Shown here in pieces: positions 38,100 to 45,505 of a stretch of DNA of 64,000 nt (the stretch's first letter is position 1; every line of letters begins with the position of its first letter). The translations under genes were made by a program, and so were the position numbers. The notes under the pieces are model-generated. The model saw nothing but the letters and a program-made list of their open reading frames with translations, was not told where the DNA came from and made no database searches. The stretch covers positions 1,286,986 through 1,350,985 of the forward strand of contig NZ_KE384547.1 in the NCBI RefSeq assembly GCF_000426625.1, read 5' to 3'. This DNA comes from Psychrilyobacter atlanticus DSM 19335 (lineage in GTDB: Bacteria; Fusobacteriota; Fusobacteriia; Fusobacteriales; Fusobacteriaceae).

Positions 38100-38627
38100 T
38101 TAACTAGTTGCTTCTAACTTTAATACTCTTTCTTTTGTTCTCTCAAGTTCTAATTCCTTTTTAATTTCATTCTTTAATTTTATTTTTTCAAGTTCCTTAC
38201 TTAATCTATCTACCTCTTCATCCTTTGAAGATTCAGAATGATTTTTCATAGAAAAATCCGGCATATAATAATTTACGTTAGCCAATCTTCCAGTTCCCCC
38301 TGATGGATAGTCTATAATATAAGGAAGTCCATAAGCAAATAAGAAATTCCAAGTTGCCCAAGGGTTATATTCTCTGTCTAAATAAACAGTTTGAACATTT
38401 TCTTCATTTCCAACTTCCTTCAAAAGAACATACTCGTCCCCACTTCTACTTCGATTGCTTGCATTAAAAGCAAATACTTTCCCTTCTCCAATAAATTTTT
38501 TCCCATCGACATAAGCCTTTACAGGGGTTGCTGATTGAATTGTAACCATTTTCCTAGATGGTTCCATCATAGTCCCGCAACCTGTAAATAAAAACACTAA
38601 AATAATAAACAAATAATTTTTTTTCAT
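38100..38627 (-). CDS. lipoprotein with shared coiled-coil tail
   Basis: 175 residues with lipobox FTGC (Cys17). The middle is a small PEGA-like beta region (VKAYVDGKKFIGEG) followed by an aromatic segment NPWATWNFLFAYGLP seen in lipoproteins of similar build. The C-terminal 45 residues form a charged coiled coil (KNEIKKELELERTKERVL) shared with the downstream lipoprotein, 15 bases away. Envelope location is certain from the signal; function unknown. Confidence 0.72.
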   Translation of the reverse strand: MKKNYLFIILVFLFTGCGTMMEPSRKMVTIQSATPVKAYVDGKKFIGEGKVFAFNASNRSRSGDEYVLLKEVGNEENVQTVYLDREYNPWATWNFLFAYGLPYIIDYPSGGTGRLANVNYYMPDFSMKNHSESSKDEEVDRLSKELEKIKLKNEIKKELELERTKERVLKLEATS

Positions 38628-38898
38628 TTCAACTCCTCTTTCCCTTTTTTTTACTATTTCTCTTAAAATTTAATGCCATAATCCCTATAATCCATCTCCA
38701 ATAACTTAATTGTTAAAAAACAAAAAATTACATTTTAAGCATTTTTTAATAAAATAGACTTTTAAAAGTTTACTATATATCCATTGGAAAATCAAGAACT
38801 TTCAATTTCAACCCTTAAACACCTAAGAGTTTTTAATGAAATTTATTCAAAAATACTGTATAATAATATTATTACAAATAATAACTAGGGGGATTAAC

Positions 38899-39477
38899 AT
38901 GAAAAAACTTGTACTGCTTTTAACAATGATTGTTTCTTTGACAACGACTCATGAATTGTATGCCAAGGGAAATTCTGGAAAGGATAAACCGGAAAAAGAG
39001 AAACCTGAGAGGGATAAACCCGAAAGAGAGAAGCCTGAAAAAAATAAACATGAAAAGAATATAAAGGCAGAAGATGCTCAAGAAAACTGGGGTAAGCTAA
39101 AAGATCAATACGAAGATCTAGATAAATCTGAACAAAAAGAAATAAAGGAAGAAATTACTACTAAAAAAATAATCAGAAATGAGATTAGAAGAGAAATGGA
39201 AAAAAATCCTGATCTAGACTTAAGTTCAATACCACAATATGATCCAAATAACCCCACTGATCTGGAAAATTTAGTTGAAAAATTGATCAATGATTATTCT
39301 CCTAATAAAATAAATGAAGATACTTTAATAGCATTAAAATTAGCAGGTATGAGTGAGCTTTCTATAAATAAGATAGAAAACTCTCTTTCAAAATATATGG
39401 AGACCTCGGAAATTTTAGAAGAAACTAGTGATGAAACGGATAGTTCATCTGAAGACACTGAAGAAATAGAGATATAA
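38899..39477 (+). CDS. secreted acidic/basic protein with KPE repeats, unknown
   Basis: Start chosen at 38899, 7 bases after an AGGGGGA ribosome site, although the frame is open from 38836. The 192-residue product has a signal peptide (about 1-22, ending YAKG). It is followed by a tandem charged repeat of the form (K/R)PE-(K/R)-(E/D)-K at residues 28-50, a helical middle and a Ser/Glu/Asp-rich acidic tail. I recognise no family. Likely periplasmic or surface. Confidence 0.65.
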   Translation: MKKLVLLLTMIVSLTTTHELYAKGNSGKDKPEKEKPERDKPEREKPEKNKHEKNIKAEDAQENWGKLKDQYEDLDKSEQKEIKEEITTKKIIRNEIRREMEKNPDLDLSSIPQYDPNNPTDLENLVEKLINDYSPNKINEDTLIALKLAGMSELSINKIENSLSKYMETSEILEETSDETDSSSEDTEEIEI

Positions 39478-39511
39478 TTTTTTAGATCTATTTAAATATT
39501 AAATAAAAAAC

Positions 39512-39545
39512 GTCTCTTAGAAAAATACTAAGAGACATTTTTTAT
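39512..39545 (+). terminator. terminator
   Basis: GTCTCTTAG / CTAAGAGAC stem, then a T-rich tail interrupted by one A. It overlaps the end of the convergent rubredoxin gene. Confidence 0.7.
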
Positions 39546-39712
39546 TTTTTTTCCTCTATTTTTTCAAATTGATCTTTATTTACAGCACAGAGGGGACAAA
39601 TCCAATCTTTCGGAATATTCTCCCATTTTGTACCTTTTTTTAATCCTGATTTTGGGTGACCTATCTCTGAATTATAAACATAACCACATACTGTACATGC
39701 CCACTTTTCCAT
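39542..39712 (-). CDS. rubredoxin
   Basis: A 56-residue iron protein. The iron is held by Cys6 and Cys9 (CTVCGY) and Cys39 and Cys42 (CPLC), with the conserved Trp/Tyr core (WACTVCGYVYN, WENIPKDWICP). It carries electrons to oxygen- or peroxide-reducing enzymes or others in anaerobes. The sequence between the knuckles lacks the usual GDP motif (IGHPKSG instead), so it is a variant form. Ribosome site GGGAGG, ATG 6 bases later; monocistronic. Confidence 0.9.
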   Translation of the reverse strand: MEKWACTVCGYVYNSEIGHPKSGLKKGTKWENIPKDWICPLCAVNKDQFEKIEEKK

Positions 39713-39810
39713 TTAATTCCTCCCTAATCTTATTTTAATTAACTGTATCCATTCTTAATATTACCATCAAAGTACCACTTTTCCAATTTTTTATTCACTC
39801 ACGAGTTATT

Positions 39811-40467
39811 CTAATTTAATGGGAAAATCTCTCCATACTTTTCATAGTTATCTATTTTTATATATTCTCCATCTCTATATACAGCAGGTATTACCCTCCT
39901 CCTCTTAATAGCATCTATTAGATCTTTTTCAGTTTCAATATTATCCAAAAATTTTGTACAATATTTACCTATTGCATCGGTAGTATGGCAATCACTGGCT
40001 GCTGTGGTAGCTAAATTTAGTTCAATAGCACTCTCAAAAGCGTTTAAGTTATTATAAGATTTTGTACTGCCATTAAAAGTCTCTATAGCAGTAAGGCCCT
40101 TTAAGTTTTTAAGGTGTTTACCGCATCCTCTGTTATTTTCCCTGAATGGATGAGCAGCAATAGTAACTCCTCCTTTGGAGTTTACTAGATCTATCAATTC
40201 CTGAGCATAAAGCTTTTTTGTAGGGATTTCATCTAATCCAAAAACCAATATATCCCCTTCATGAGTTAAAATTTCAGCCCCTACAAAGATCTTAAAATTA
40301 TGTTTTTTTCCATATTGAGTGGCATATTCTTTAACACTATTATTATCGTGATCTGTAATACAGATCCCATTTAATCCCATGGTTTTTGCTCTTTTTACAA
40401 TCTCTGAAATTTCTATGAAACTATCATCTGAACCTTCTATACAATGCATGTGCGTATCTATAAACAT
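39811..40467 (-). CDS. PHP-domain metal-dependent phosphoesterase
   Basis: 218 residues of the PHP fold. Metal ligands visible: DTHMH (His6, His8), the TDHD motif, an E in VGAEI, AAHPF and the C-terminal SDCH. Such stand-alone PHP proteins hydrolyse small phosphoesters (for example nucleoside bisphosphates or histidinol phosphate); here the substrate is unknown. Ribosome site AGAAGGAG. The long upstream leader contains two foldable RNA elements. Confidence 0.85.
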   Translation of the reverse strand: MFIDTHMHCIEGSDDSFIEISEIVKRAKTMGLNGICITDHDNNSVKEYATQYGKKHNFKIFVGAEILTHEGDILVFGLDEIPTKKLYAQELIDLVNSKGGVTIAAHPFRENNRGCGKHLKNLKGLTAIETFNGSTKSYNNLNAFESAIELNLATTAASDCHTTDAIGKYCTKFLDNIETEKDLIDAIKRRRVIPAVYRDGEYIKIDNYEKYGEIFPLN

Positions 40468-40614
40468 TTTTTTCTCCTTCTTCTAAATTTGATTAGTTTT
40501 TTCTGTTTTATAACATAGAGATCATGTCTTTTCTATGTCTGATCTTCTATTTTTCTTCAATAAAAAATGGTTCAATAAAAATATGAAGATTCTCCACATA
40601 TATATTGATATTTT

Positions 40615-40678
40615 TTTCTATAAAGCCCATAGTAATGGCATAAAATATTAATCCCTTTAGGATTTCACTTTATAGAAA
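40615..40678 (-). other. three-way-junction RNA-like element upstream of the PHP gene
   Basis: Perfect 11-base closing stem TTTCTATAAAG / CTTTATAGAAA enclosing two hairpins, CCAT-4-ATGG and AATCC-5-GGATT. It would lie about 150 bases before the PHP start if transcribed on the minus strand. It matches no riboswitch class I know. Confidence 0.45.
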
Positions 40679-40764
40679 TTTAAAGTTTATTTTAAATATA
40701 AAGGATGATCTAAGCAGAAAAAAGCGAATAGGTATAGTTTTAAAACTATAAGAAAAGAAGTTAG

Positions 40765-40893
40765 GAACAGAAATTTCTCTAAACTGACCTCATCTATACT
40801 ATCCATTTGCAGTAGACCTTGTAACTTCCACCGGAAGTTTCAACTAATTGTCAGTTTCATTGAATTTTTTTCATATTTCCTCCTAAAATGTTT
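40765..40893 (-). other. structured region with overlapping mini-ORFs
   Basis: On the minus strand a perfect AGGAGG site leads into a 5-codon ORF (MKKIQ) that overlaps by ATGA a 6-codon ORF (MKLTIS). The following bases fold as ACTTCC-GGT-GGAAGT, all enclosed by AAACTGAC / GTCAGTTT. The second frame continues 44 codons past its UGA. A decayed mobile-element end, an attenuator leader or a tiny UGA-recoded gene are possible; I cannot decide. Confidence 0.35.
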
Positions 40894-41030
40894 TTTATTA
40901 ATTCATTATGTCTTATTTTACAGTATATTTAAATGCAGTGTCAACATTATTTTTAAAAATTTCATAATAAGATATGATATAATGTTTAGATAGAAAAAAT
41001 ATTTATGACTAATCTCTGGAGGAAAATATT

Positions 41031-41114
41031 TTGAGTTTAAAGAAAAGTGATTATATTAGAACCATTGTTATTGGAATAATTGGTGGAATAGCTTTATTGA
41101 TAGTAACTAAATAA
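41031..41114 (+). CDS. 27-aa single-pass membrane peptide, TTG start
   Basis: A CTGGAGG ribosome site stands 7 bases before TTG, with an extended TATAAT (40978-40983) about 48 bases upstream and a very strong terminator after the stop. The product is MSLKKSDYIRTIVIGIIGG plus a short hydrophobic end, that is a charged head and one membrane helix. No family recognised. Complete promoter-gene-terminator layout supports a real small protein. Confidence 0.6.
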   Translation: MSLKKSDYIRTIVIGIIGGIALLIVTK

Positions 41115-41118
41115 TATA

Positions 41119-41156
41119 AAAAATGGAGGAGCTGTCAGCTCCTCCATTTTTTATAT
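41119..41156 (+). terminator. strong intrinsic terminator
   Basis: Fifteen-base stem with core TGGAGGAGCTG / AGCTCCTCCA around TC, flanked by A and T tracts. Confidence 0.9.
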
Positions 41157-41165
41157 TATTATTTT

Positions 41166-41259
41166 TTATTCTCCAATTATCTCAATCCCCCAACTCTTTA
41201 ACCATCTCTTTCATATGATTAATTTTTGAATCATTGGTTGTTCCATAAAGTATCTTCAT
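41166..41259 (-). pseudogene. frameshifted N-terminal fragment of a HAM1/RdgB-type NTP pyrophosphatase
   Basis: Minus-strand ATG after a GGGGGAAAG ribosome site encodes MKILYGTTNDSKINHMKEM and on to VKELG. This looks like the conserved start of non-canonical purine NTP pyrophosphatases, whose N-terminal TTN/SxxK loop binds substrate. In a run of five G the frame shifts: one frame ends at TGA, the other continues GIEIIGE and stops. Only about 30 of some 190 codons remain. Confidence 0.6.
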
Positions 41260-41285
41260 CTTTCCCCCGTAGTTTTTATAAAATT

Positions 41286-42092
41286 TTATTTTTTTACAAC
41301 TATAACTAAATGTTCAGTAGCATCTCTATATTGTGGTTTCTCGCAATATTCAGCTGCTGCTTTAATATAATTCTTGTAGAGATCATTTGATTTTTCTTTG
41401 ACCTTTTCAATTTCAAGATTCATTCCAGAGATAAAACTTTCTGCACCAGCATAGGAAAGAATTTCAAAATTTGATTTTTTCATCTCTTTTATTGCCTGGG
41501 GTGGCGTAGTAAAGTGTACTGTTGTAAAAGCATTTTGACTGTCTAATTTTAAATCTCCATCCAACATTAGTTTAAAATTATTTTCATCATGAAAACTATC
41601 TGATAATTCATACAAACTTGATTTTAAAGTTCCCCAAGTATTTATATATGCAAAAATCGCAATCCCATCTTTTTTCAAAATTCTATGAACGTTATTTTGA
41701 ATTTTAATCCTATCACTTTCATCATGAACATGGTACATGGGTCCCAAAACCAAAATCGAATCAAATTGTTCATCTGTAAATTGATCTAAATCCAGAGCAC
41801 AGCTGCAATGAAACCCATGAGAAGAAAGTCCATGATATTCAAATTGTTCTTTGGCTATATCTAATTCAGCTTGAGAAAGATCAAGAAGAGTCATATCATA
41901 TCCTAACTTTGCCAATTCAACTGAATATCGGCCAGGACCCGATCCAATATCTAAAATATTTCCTCTGTCAGGAAAATACTTTTTAATTAAAAACATAGTG
42001 CTTTCAAACTCCACAAGGCTGTATGAATTATTTAACCTTTCCAATTCATGAACAGCTACTTTATCATAATATTCTGTAACTTCATTTTTCAT
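41286..42092 (-). CDS. SAM-dependent methyltransferase (class I)
   Basis: 268 residues. Rossmann motif I is ILDIGSGPGRYSVEL, with the acidic end of strand 2 in MTLLDLS and a motif IV-like SILVLGPMYHV. The overall shape resembles UbiE/Methyltransf_11 members of unknown small-molecule substrate. It is monocistronic with a GGGGGAAG ribosome site. It lies next to the HAM1 fragment, suggesting a rearranged neighbourhood. Confidence 0.85.
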   Translation of the reverse strand: MKNEVTEYYDKVAVHELERLNNSYSLVEFESTMFLIKKYFPDRGNILDIGSGPGRYSVELAKLGYDMTLLDLSQAELDIAKEQFEYHGLSSHGFHCSCALDLDQFTDEQFDSILVLGPMYHVHDESDRIKIQNNVHRILKKDGIAIFAYINTWGTLKSSLYELSDSFHDENNFKLMLDGDLKLDSQNAFTTVHFTTPPQAIKEMKKSNFEILSYAGAESFISGMNLEIEKVKEKSNDLYKNYIKAAAEYCEKPQYRDATEHLVIVVKK

Positions 42093-42333
42093 CTTCTTCC
42101 CCCTTAATTTTTTCTTTTTTGACCTATCTAAATCGATAAATCATATATAATAATTTTTTTAGTTTTAGATTTATTAGAGTATACTACATAAAAAGTTACC
42201 TTCACCCTTTTTTATTTGAACATTTAAAGGATTTTTATTTTTTCTTTATATAATCTATTTATAAAATTTATTTTATGCAAAGTATAGTTCTATAGTAGAA
42301 TTTATCATTTTATCATTTTTCCCAGGAGGCGTT

Positions 42334-42780
42334 ATGAGTAGATTATTATTATTCCCTGTTGTACAATCAGATAAAAACAAACTTGACCAGGCATATGAAG
42401 TCGCTGAAGATTTTAAGGCTGTATATGAGAATATCGACATATGGGTCCCTCAATTTTTTCAATATGATGGAGCCAGCATCCCGTCTTTAGCATGGCAGGT
42501 AATTGGTACTCCCTTCAACCCTCACTTTATGGAAGCCGCCGTTATACATGACTGGCTTTATCATACCCATCAGCTGGAAAAAAAAGATGCAGATAAATTA
42601 TTCTATAAGCTTCTCTTGGAAAATAATGTCGAACCGGTAAAAGCAGTCTTAATCCGGGAAGCAGTAGAAAAATTTGGTAACTGGTACTGGATAAATGATG
42701 AGGATGACTCAAAGTATATTGAGAAATTAAAAAATAAAATAATTGAAATTGGTAAAGATCCTTCAAAGTATGGGATATGA
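42334..42780 (+). CDS. DUF1353-family protein
   Basis: 148 residues. Family features are the YDGASIPSLAW segment and the AAVIHDWLYHTH motif followed by a DADKLFYKLL helix. DUF1353 proteins are usually found in phage and mobile regions and their function is unknown, although the conserved His/Asp pattern suggests metal binding or hydrolysis. No other phage gene is nearby. Ribosome site CAGGAGG. Confidence 0.82.
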   Translation: MSRLLLFPVVQSDKNKLDQAYEVAEDFKAVYENIDIWVPQFFQYDGASIPSLAWQVIGTPFNPHFMEAAVIHDWLYHTHQLEKKDADKLFYKLLLENNVEPVKAVLIREAVEKFGNWYWINDEDDSKYIEKLKNKIIEIGKDPSKYGI

Positions 42781-42796
42781 TCTATTAAAAAACAAA

Positions 42797-42825
42797 GGGA
42801 GATATTTAGTATCTCCCTCCCCTTT
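42797..42825. terminator. terminator between convergent genes
   Basis: GGGAGATA / TATCTCCC stem, five-base loop, then CTCCCCTTTT; the T tail is short. Confidence 0.65.
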
Positions 42826-42832
42826 TATTTAC

Positions 42833-43999
42833 TTAGTCATGATTTAAAGCTTCTACAACCTCTAACTTTGCCCCTCTGTATGCCGGAAATATACTGGACA
42901 AAAATACAATTATAACATTTGCTCCTATTATTAGAAGCACCTCTTTAAATTTTATTTCCACAGGAATTTTATTTAAATTATAAATACTAGTTATTTCATT
43001 TATATTATAATTTTTTAGATACCATAATATTACACCTGAAATCATTAATCCAATAACTATTCCAGCTACTCCTAAAAATAACCCCTCTATAATAAATATT
43101 CTCATGATATTTTTACTGGAAAATCCCATAGATCTCATTATTCCTATATCTTTTATTTTTTCTTTGACAGACATACTCAATATTACCCAGATTAAAAATC
43201 CTGCTATGATGACTATTAGAGAAAATACCATTATCATTCCACTTTTCTGTAGAGATAACGACGCCAATAAATTTCTGTTTAAATCTTTCCATGTGCTGGT
43301 AGAAAGACCGGTTTCCTCTCTGATCTGTAATGCTGTTTTATCTGCACTGTATATATCGTCTAAAAACACCTCTAAATCTGTTACTGAATCTCCTCCATAG
43401 GTTAAGATTTGAACTACTCTCAGGGGAACTATTATTATAGTTTTATCGTATTCCTCATAACCTGACTGGTATACTCCTATTATGGTCAGAGTTATCTGAA
43501 TATTCTTAGGAGTAACTATAGTTACCTCATCCCCTAATTCTGCTCCTAAGTCATCAAAGAGTTTCTTTCCTATGATAAATTCTGTGGGGGTTTTGGCATC
43601 CATGGTTCCGTAAATTACTTTTTCATCCAAATCCATAGTCTTTTTCGCATCATCAAAATCCAGACCATTTATCTTTACACCTGTTACATATGACCCATGA
43701 ATTTGATTATACTTTAATATCCCCTGTTCTGAACTTTGAGGAACTACCCCTTTTACTCCCCTTATCTTTTCTACCTTTGACTGGAACTCCCTGTAATTTT
43801 CTATGGATTTTCCATTTTTTGTGACTATTATATGGGAAGTCATTGAAAAGATACTTTCCATCATACTTCTATCCAGCCCATTGGATATCCCAAGGGAAAC
43901 TACTAATACTATGATTCCTATTGCTACTCCGAACATTGCCACTACACTCTGTCTTTTCCTTTCAAAAATATGCTTTTTTGCTATAAAAAATTCTATCAT
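42833..43999 (-). CDS. MacB/FtsX-type ABC transporter permease
   Basis: 388 residues. The N-terminal membrane helix (VVAMFGVAIGIIVLVVSLG) is followed by a large extracytoplasmic domain (about 45-250), then three C-terminal helices of the FtsX fold with the mechano-coupling segment DIGIMRSMGFSSKNIMRIF. Such permeases work with a separate LolD/MacB-like ATPase, but none is adjacent. No recognisable gene upstream in 44000-44400. Confidence 0.85.
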   Translation of the reverse strand: MIEFFIAKKHIFERKRQSVVAMFGVAIGIIVLVVSLGISNGLDRSMMESIFSMTSHIIVTKNGKSIENYREFQSKVEKIRGVKGVVPQSSEQGILKYNQIHGSYVTGVKINGLDFDDAKKTMDLDEKVIYGTMDAKTPTEFIIGKKLFDDLGAELGDEVTIVTPKNIQITLTIIGVYQSGYEEYDKTIIIVPLRVVQILTYGGDSVTDLEVFLDDIYSADKTALQIREETGLSTSTWKDLNRNLLASLSLQKSGMIMVFSLIVIIAGFLIWVILSMSVKEKIKDIGIMRSMGFSSKNIMRIFIIEGLFLGVAGIVIGLMISGVILWYLKNYNINEITSIYNLNKIPVEIKFKEVLLIIGANVIIVFLSSIFPAYRGAKLEVVEALNHD

Positions 44000-44407
44000 A
44001 TTTCACCCTCAATTCTTCTTATATTATCCATGAATTGTGATAGGTTCCCATAATTCCAATATCAATAATATTGATCCTATCTCTTCTCAAAAAATTATTC
44101 CCTATATATTTTATACAACACTTCACAATTAAATTCAATTTTATTTAATTTTAACCTTTTTTTAATAAATCATAAAAAAAAGTAAACTTAAGATCTCCTG
44201 GTAAAGTATCTTTTATAAAATTCATATGAATTCAGATGTTTTTTCACACAACTTTTAAAAAAAATATTTTTCTCAATTTTAATTTTTTCCAAAATGCAAA
44301 TATTTTTTAACTCCTTTTTAATAATATTTAATTTGATTTTAATTTAAATTATGTTAAGATTAATTATCTACATAACTGTAGTGAAATAAATTATTGGGGA
44401 GGATTTA
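44000..44407. other. AT-rich intergenic region upstream of the RAMP gene
   Basis: No gene. It is strongly AT-rich; a plausible promoter (TTGATT, 16-base spacer, TAAGAT at 44333-44360) precedes the RAMP gene. I looked for spaced repeats characteristic of a CRISPR array and found none. Confidence 0.5.
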
Positions 44408-45088
44408 ATGGATTTTAGCAAATTTCAGAATAAATATATAATAGAAGGAACTTTATCAGTCTATTCCTTACACATTGGGAAATATAGACCAGAGGAAAAT
44501 TTTGATTCTCCTACTATAAAATATTTAAATAATATAGCGTATATTCCCGGGTCAAACTTTAGAGATCGTTTTCAATATAAATTAAAAACTTTAGTAAATT
44601 TAGGACTTACCCTTGAAGATAGAAAATTACATGTTTTGGATATCAAGGAAATTTTTGGAAATATCAACACAAGAAAAAACTCTAACAATGTGGGAGGAAA
44701 GATCTATATAGAAGACCTTATAATAGAACCAAATAATAAAAACTCTATCTATGACGGTATAACTATAAATAGAGGTGTCGGAATAAGAAAAAAAAATAAT
44801 AAATTTGATTATAATATCATCGAAAATTCAACTTTTAAATTAAATATAATACTAGAAAATTTGCAAGATTATGAGGTCGATCTAATAAATATAGGATTAA
44901 ACCTTATGAAAGATGATATGTTTGGTCAGAAAACAACAGGTGAAATTGGAAGGTGTAAATTGAATATTGACAGGGTTAAATATATAACTAAAGATACTTT
45001 AAATGACTATTTATTCCATGGTAAAATGAAGACAGAAACCCAGGAAATTTTAAATAAAGGAAAAATAAGTTTGAATATAGAAAAGTAA
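44408..45088 (+). CDS. solitary Cas7/Csm3-like RAMP protein
   Basis: 226 residues resembling the RAMP (Cas7) proteins that coat CRISPR RNA in type III complexes. Matching elements in order: IEGTLSVYSLHIGK (beta-1 plus the His loop), IPGSNFRDRF (46-55, compare IPGSSLRG), EIFGN (81-85, compare LFGS), GGKIYIEDL (97-105), TINRGVGI (119-126) and a C-terminal Gly-rich GQKTTGEIGRC (173-183). No Cas10, Cas6, other RAMP, Cas1/2 or CRISPR repeat is in the window. It has its own promoter and an excellent ribosome site (GGGGAGG). It may be a remnant or an independent RNA-binding protein. Assignment rests on motif order, not a profile search. Confidence 0.75.
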   Translation: MDFSKFQNKYIIEGTLSVYSLHIGKYRPEENFDSPTIKYLNNIAYIPGSNFRDRFQYKLKTLVNLGLTLEDRKLHVLDIKEIFGNINTRKNSNNVGGKIYIEDLIIEPNNKNSIYDGITINRGVGIRKKNNKFDYNIIENSTFKLNIILENLQDYEVDLINIGLNLMKDDMFGQKTTGEIGRCKLNIDRVKYITKDTLNDYLFHGKMKTETQEILNKGKISLNIEK

Positions 45089-45098
45089 ATTCTAAAAA

Positions 45099-45127
45099 TT
45101 GACATTAATTTTACTACATTCTAAAGA
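45099..45127 (+). promoter_or_regulatory. promoter driving the c-di-GMP riboswitch transcript
   Basis: TTGACA, 17-base spacer, TAAAGA, just after the RAMP stop codon and about 25 bases before the aptamer. Confidence 0.65.
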
Positions 45128-45152
45128 GATGACTAAAAATAACATAAAATAT

Positions 45153-45218
45153 TAGCAAAGCAGGGGAAATCCTGTGACGCAAAGCTATAGGACCTTTAAA
45201 ATGGTAGCCAGTTGCAGA
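45153..45218 (+). ncRNA. c-di-GMP-I (GEMM) riboswitch, copy 1
   Basis: The conserved core is present: GCAAAGC, then the P2 hairpin GGGGAAATCC with GAAA tetraloop, GACGCAAAGC, the CCUUU receptor side and AUGGUAGCC, closed by GUUGC pairing with GCAA. Spacing fits the GEMM-I consensus. Confidence 0.9.
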
Positions 45219-45245
45219 TCTTTCGGGACCTGTATTTTTTTTTTA
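45213..45245 (+). terminator. riboswitch expression-platform terminator
   Basis: CAGATCT-TTCG-GGACCTG hairpin with one A-C mismatch and a TTCG loop, then TATTTTTTTTTT. It overlaps the 3' strand of the aptamer closing stem, so ligand binding can control it. Confidence 0.8.
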
Positions 45246-45278
45246 TTAATATAGAAGTGATTAGGTTAACAAAGAGAA

Positions 45279-45430
45279 ATCGAAGCAAGCTGACCCTCAT
45301 CCTTTTAGGTTGCTCCCTCGTAGGGAGTAACCAAGCAAATAAATACCATAGATTATTTATTATAGTTACTTTCTCCCTACGAGGGAGAGAGAGTAAGAGA
45401 GAGGGTGGTGGGTTCGACGAAACTCGCTAG
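45279..45430. repeat. palindromic MITE-like element
   Basis: Two inverted arms, each carrying CTCCCTCGTAGGGAG (about 45330-45344 and, complemented, 45389-45404), flanked by GTAAC/GTTAC and outer CCCTC-rich segments. The arms surround about 40 AT-rich bases. It sits between the riboswitch terminator and a gene remnant, as an insertion would. Confidence 0.55.
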
Positions 45431-45505
45431 ATGATTACTGAGAAGTAGAACGACTATAAACTTCAAAATTAAAACCTAAAATTAAACTTTGTTCCTTTTA
45501 TACCG

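Noticed and set aside
45212-45430. Open frame of 72 codons on the plus strand
   Set aside because: It covers the riboswitch terminator and the palindromic element and has no ribosome site.
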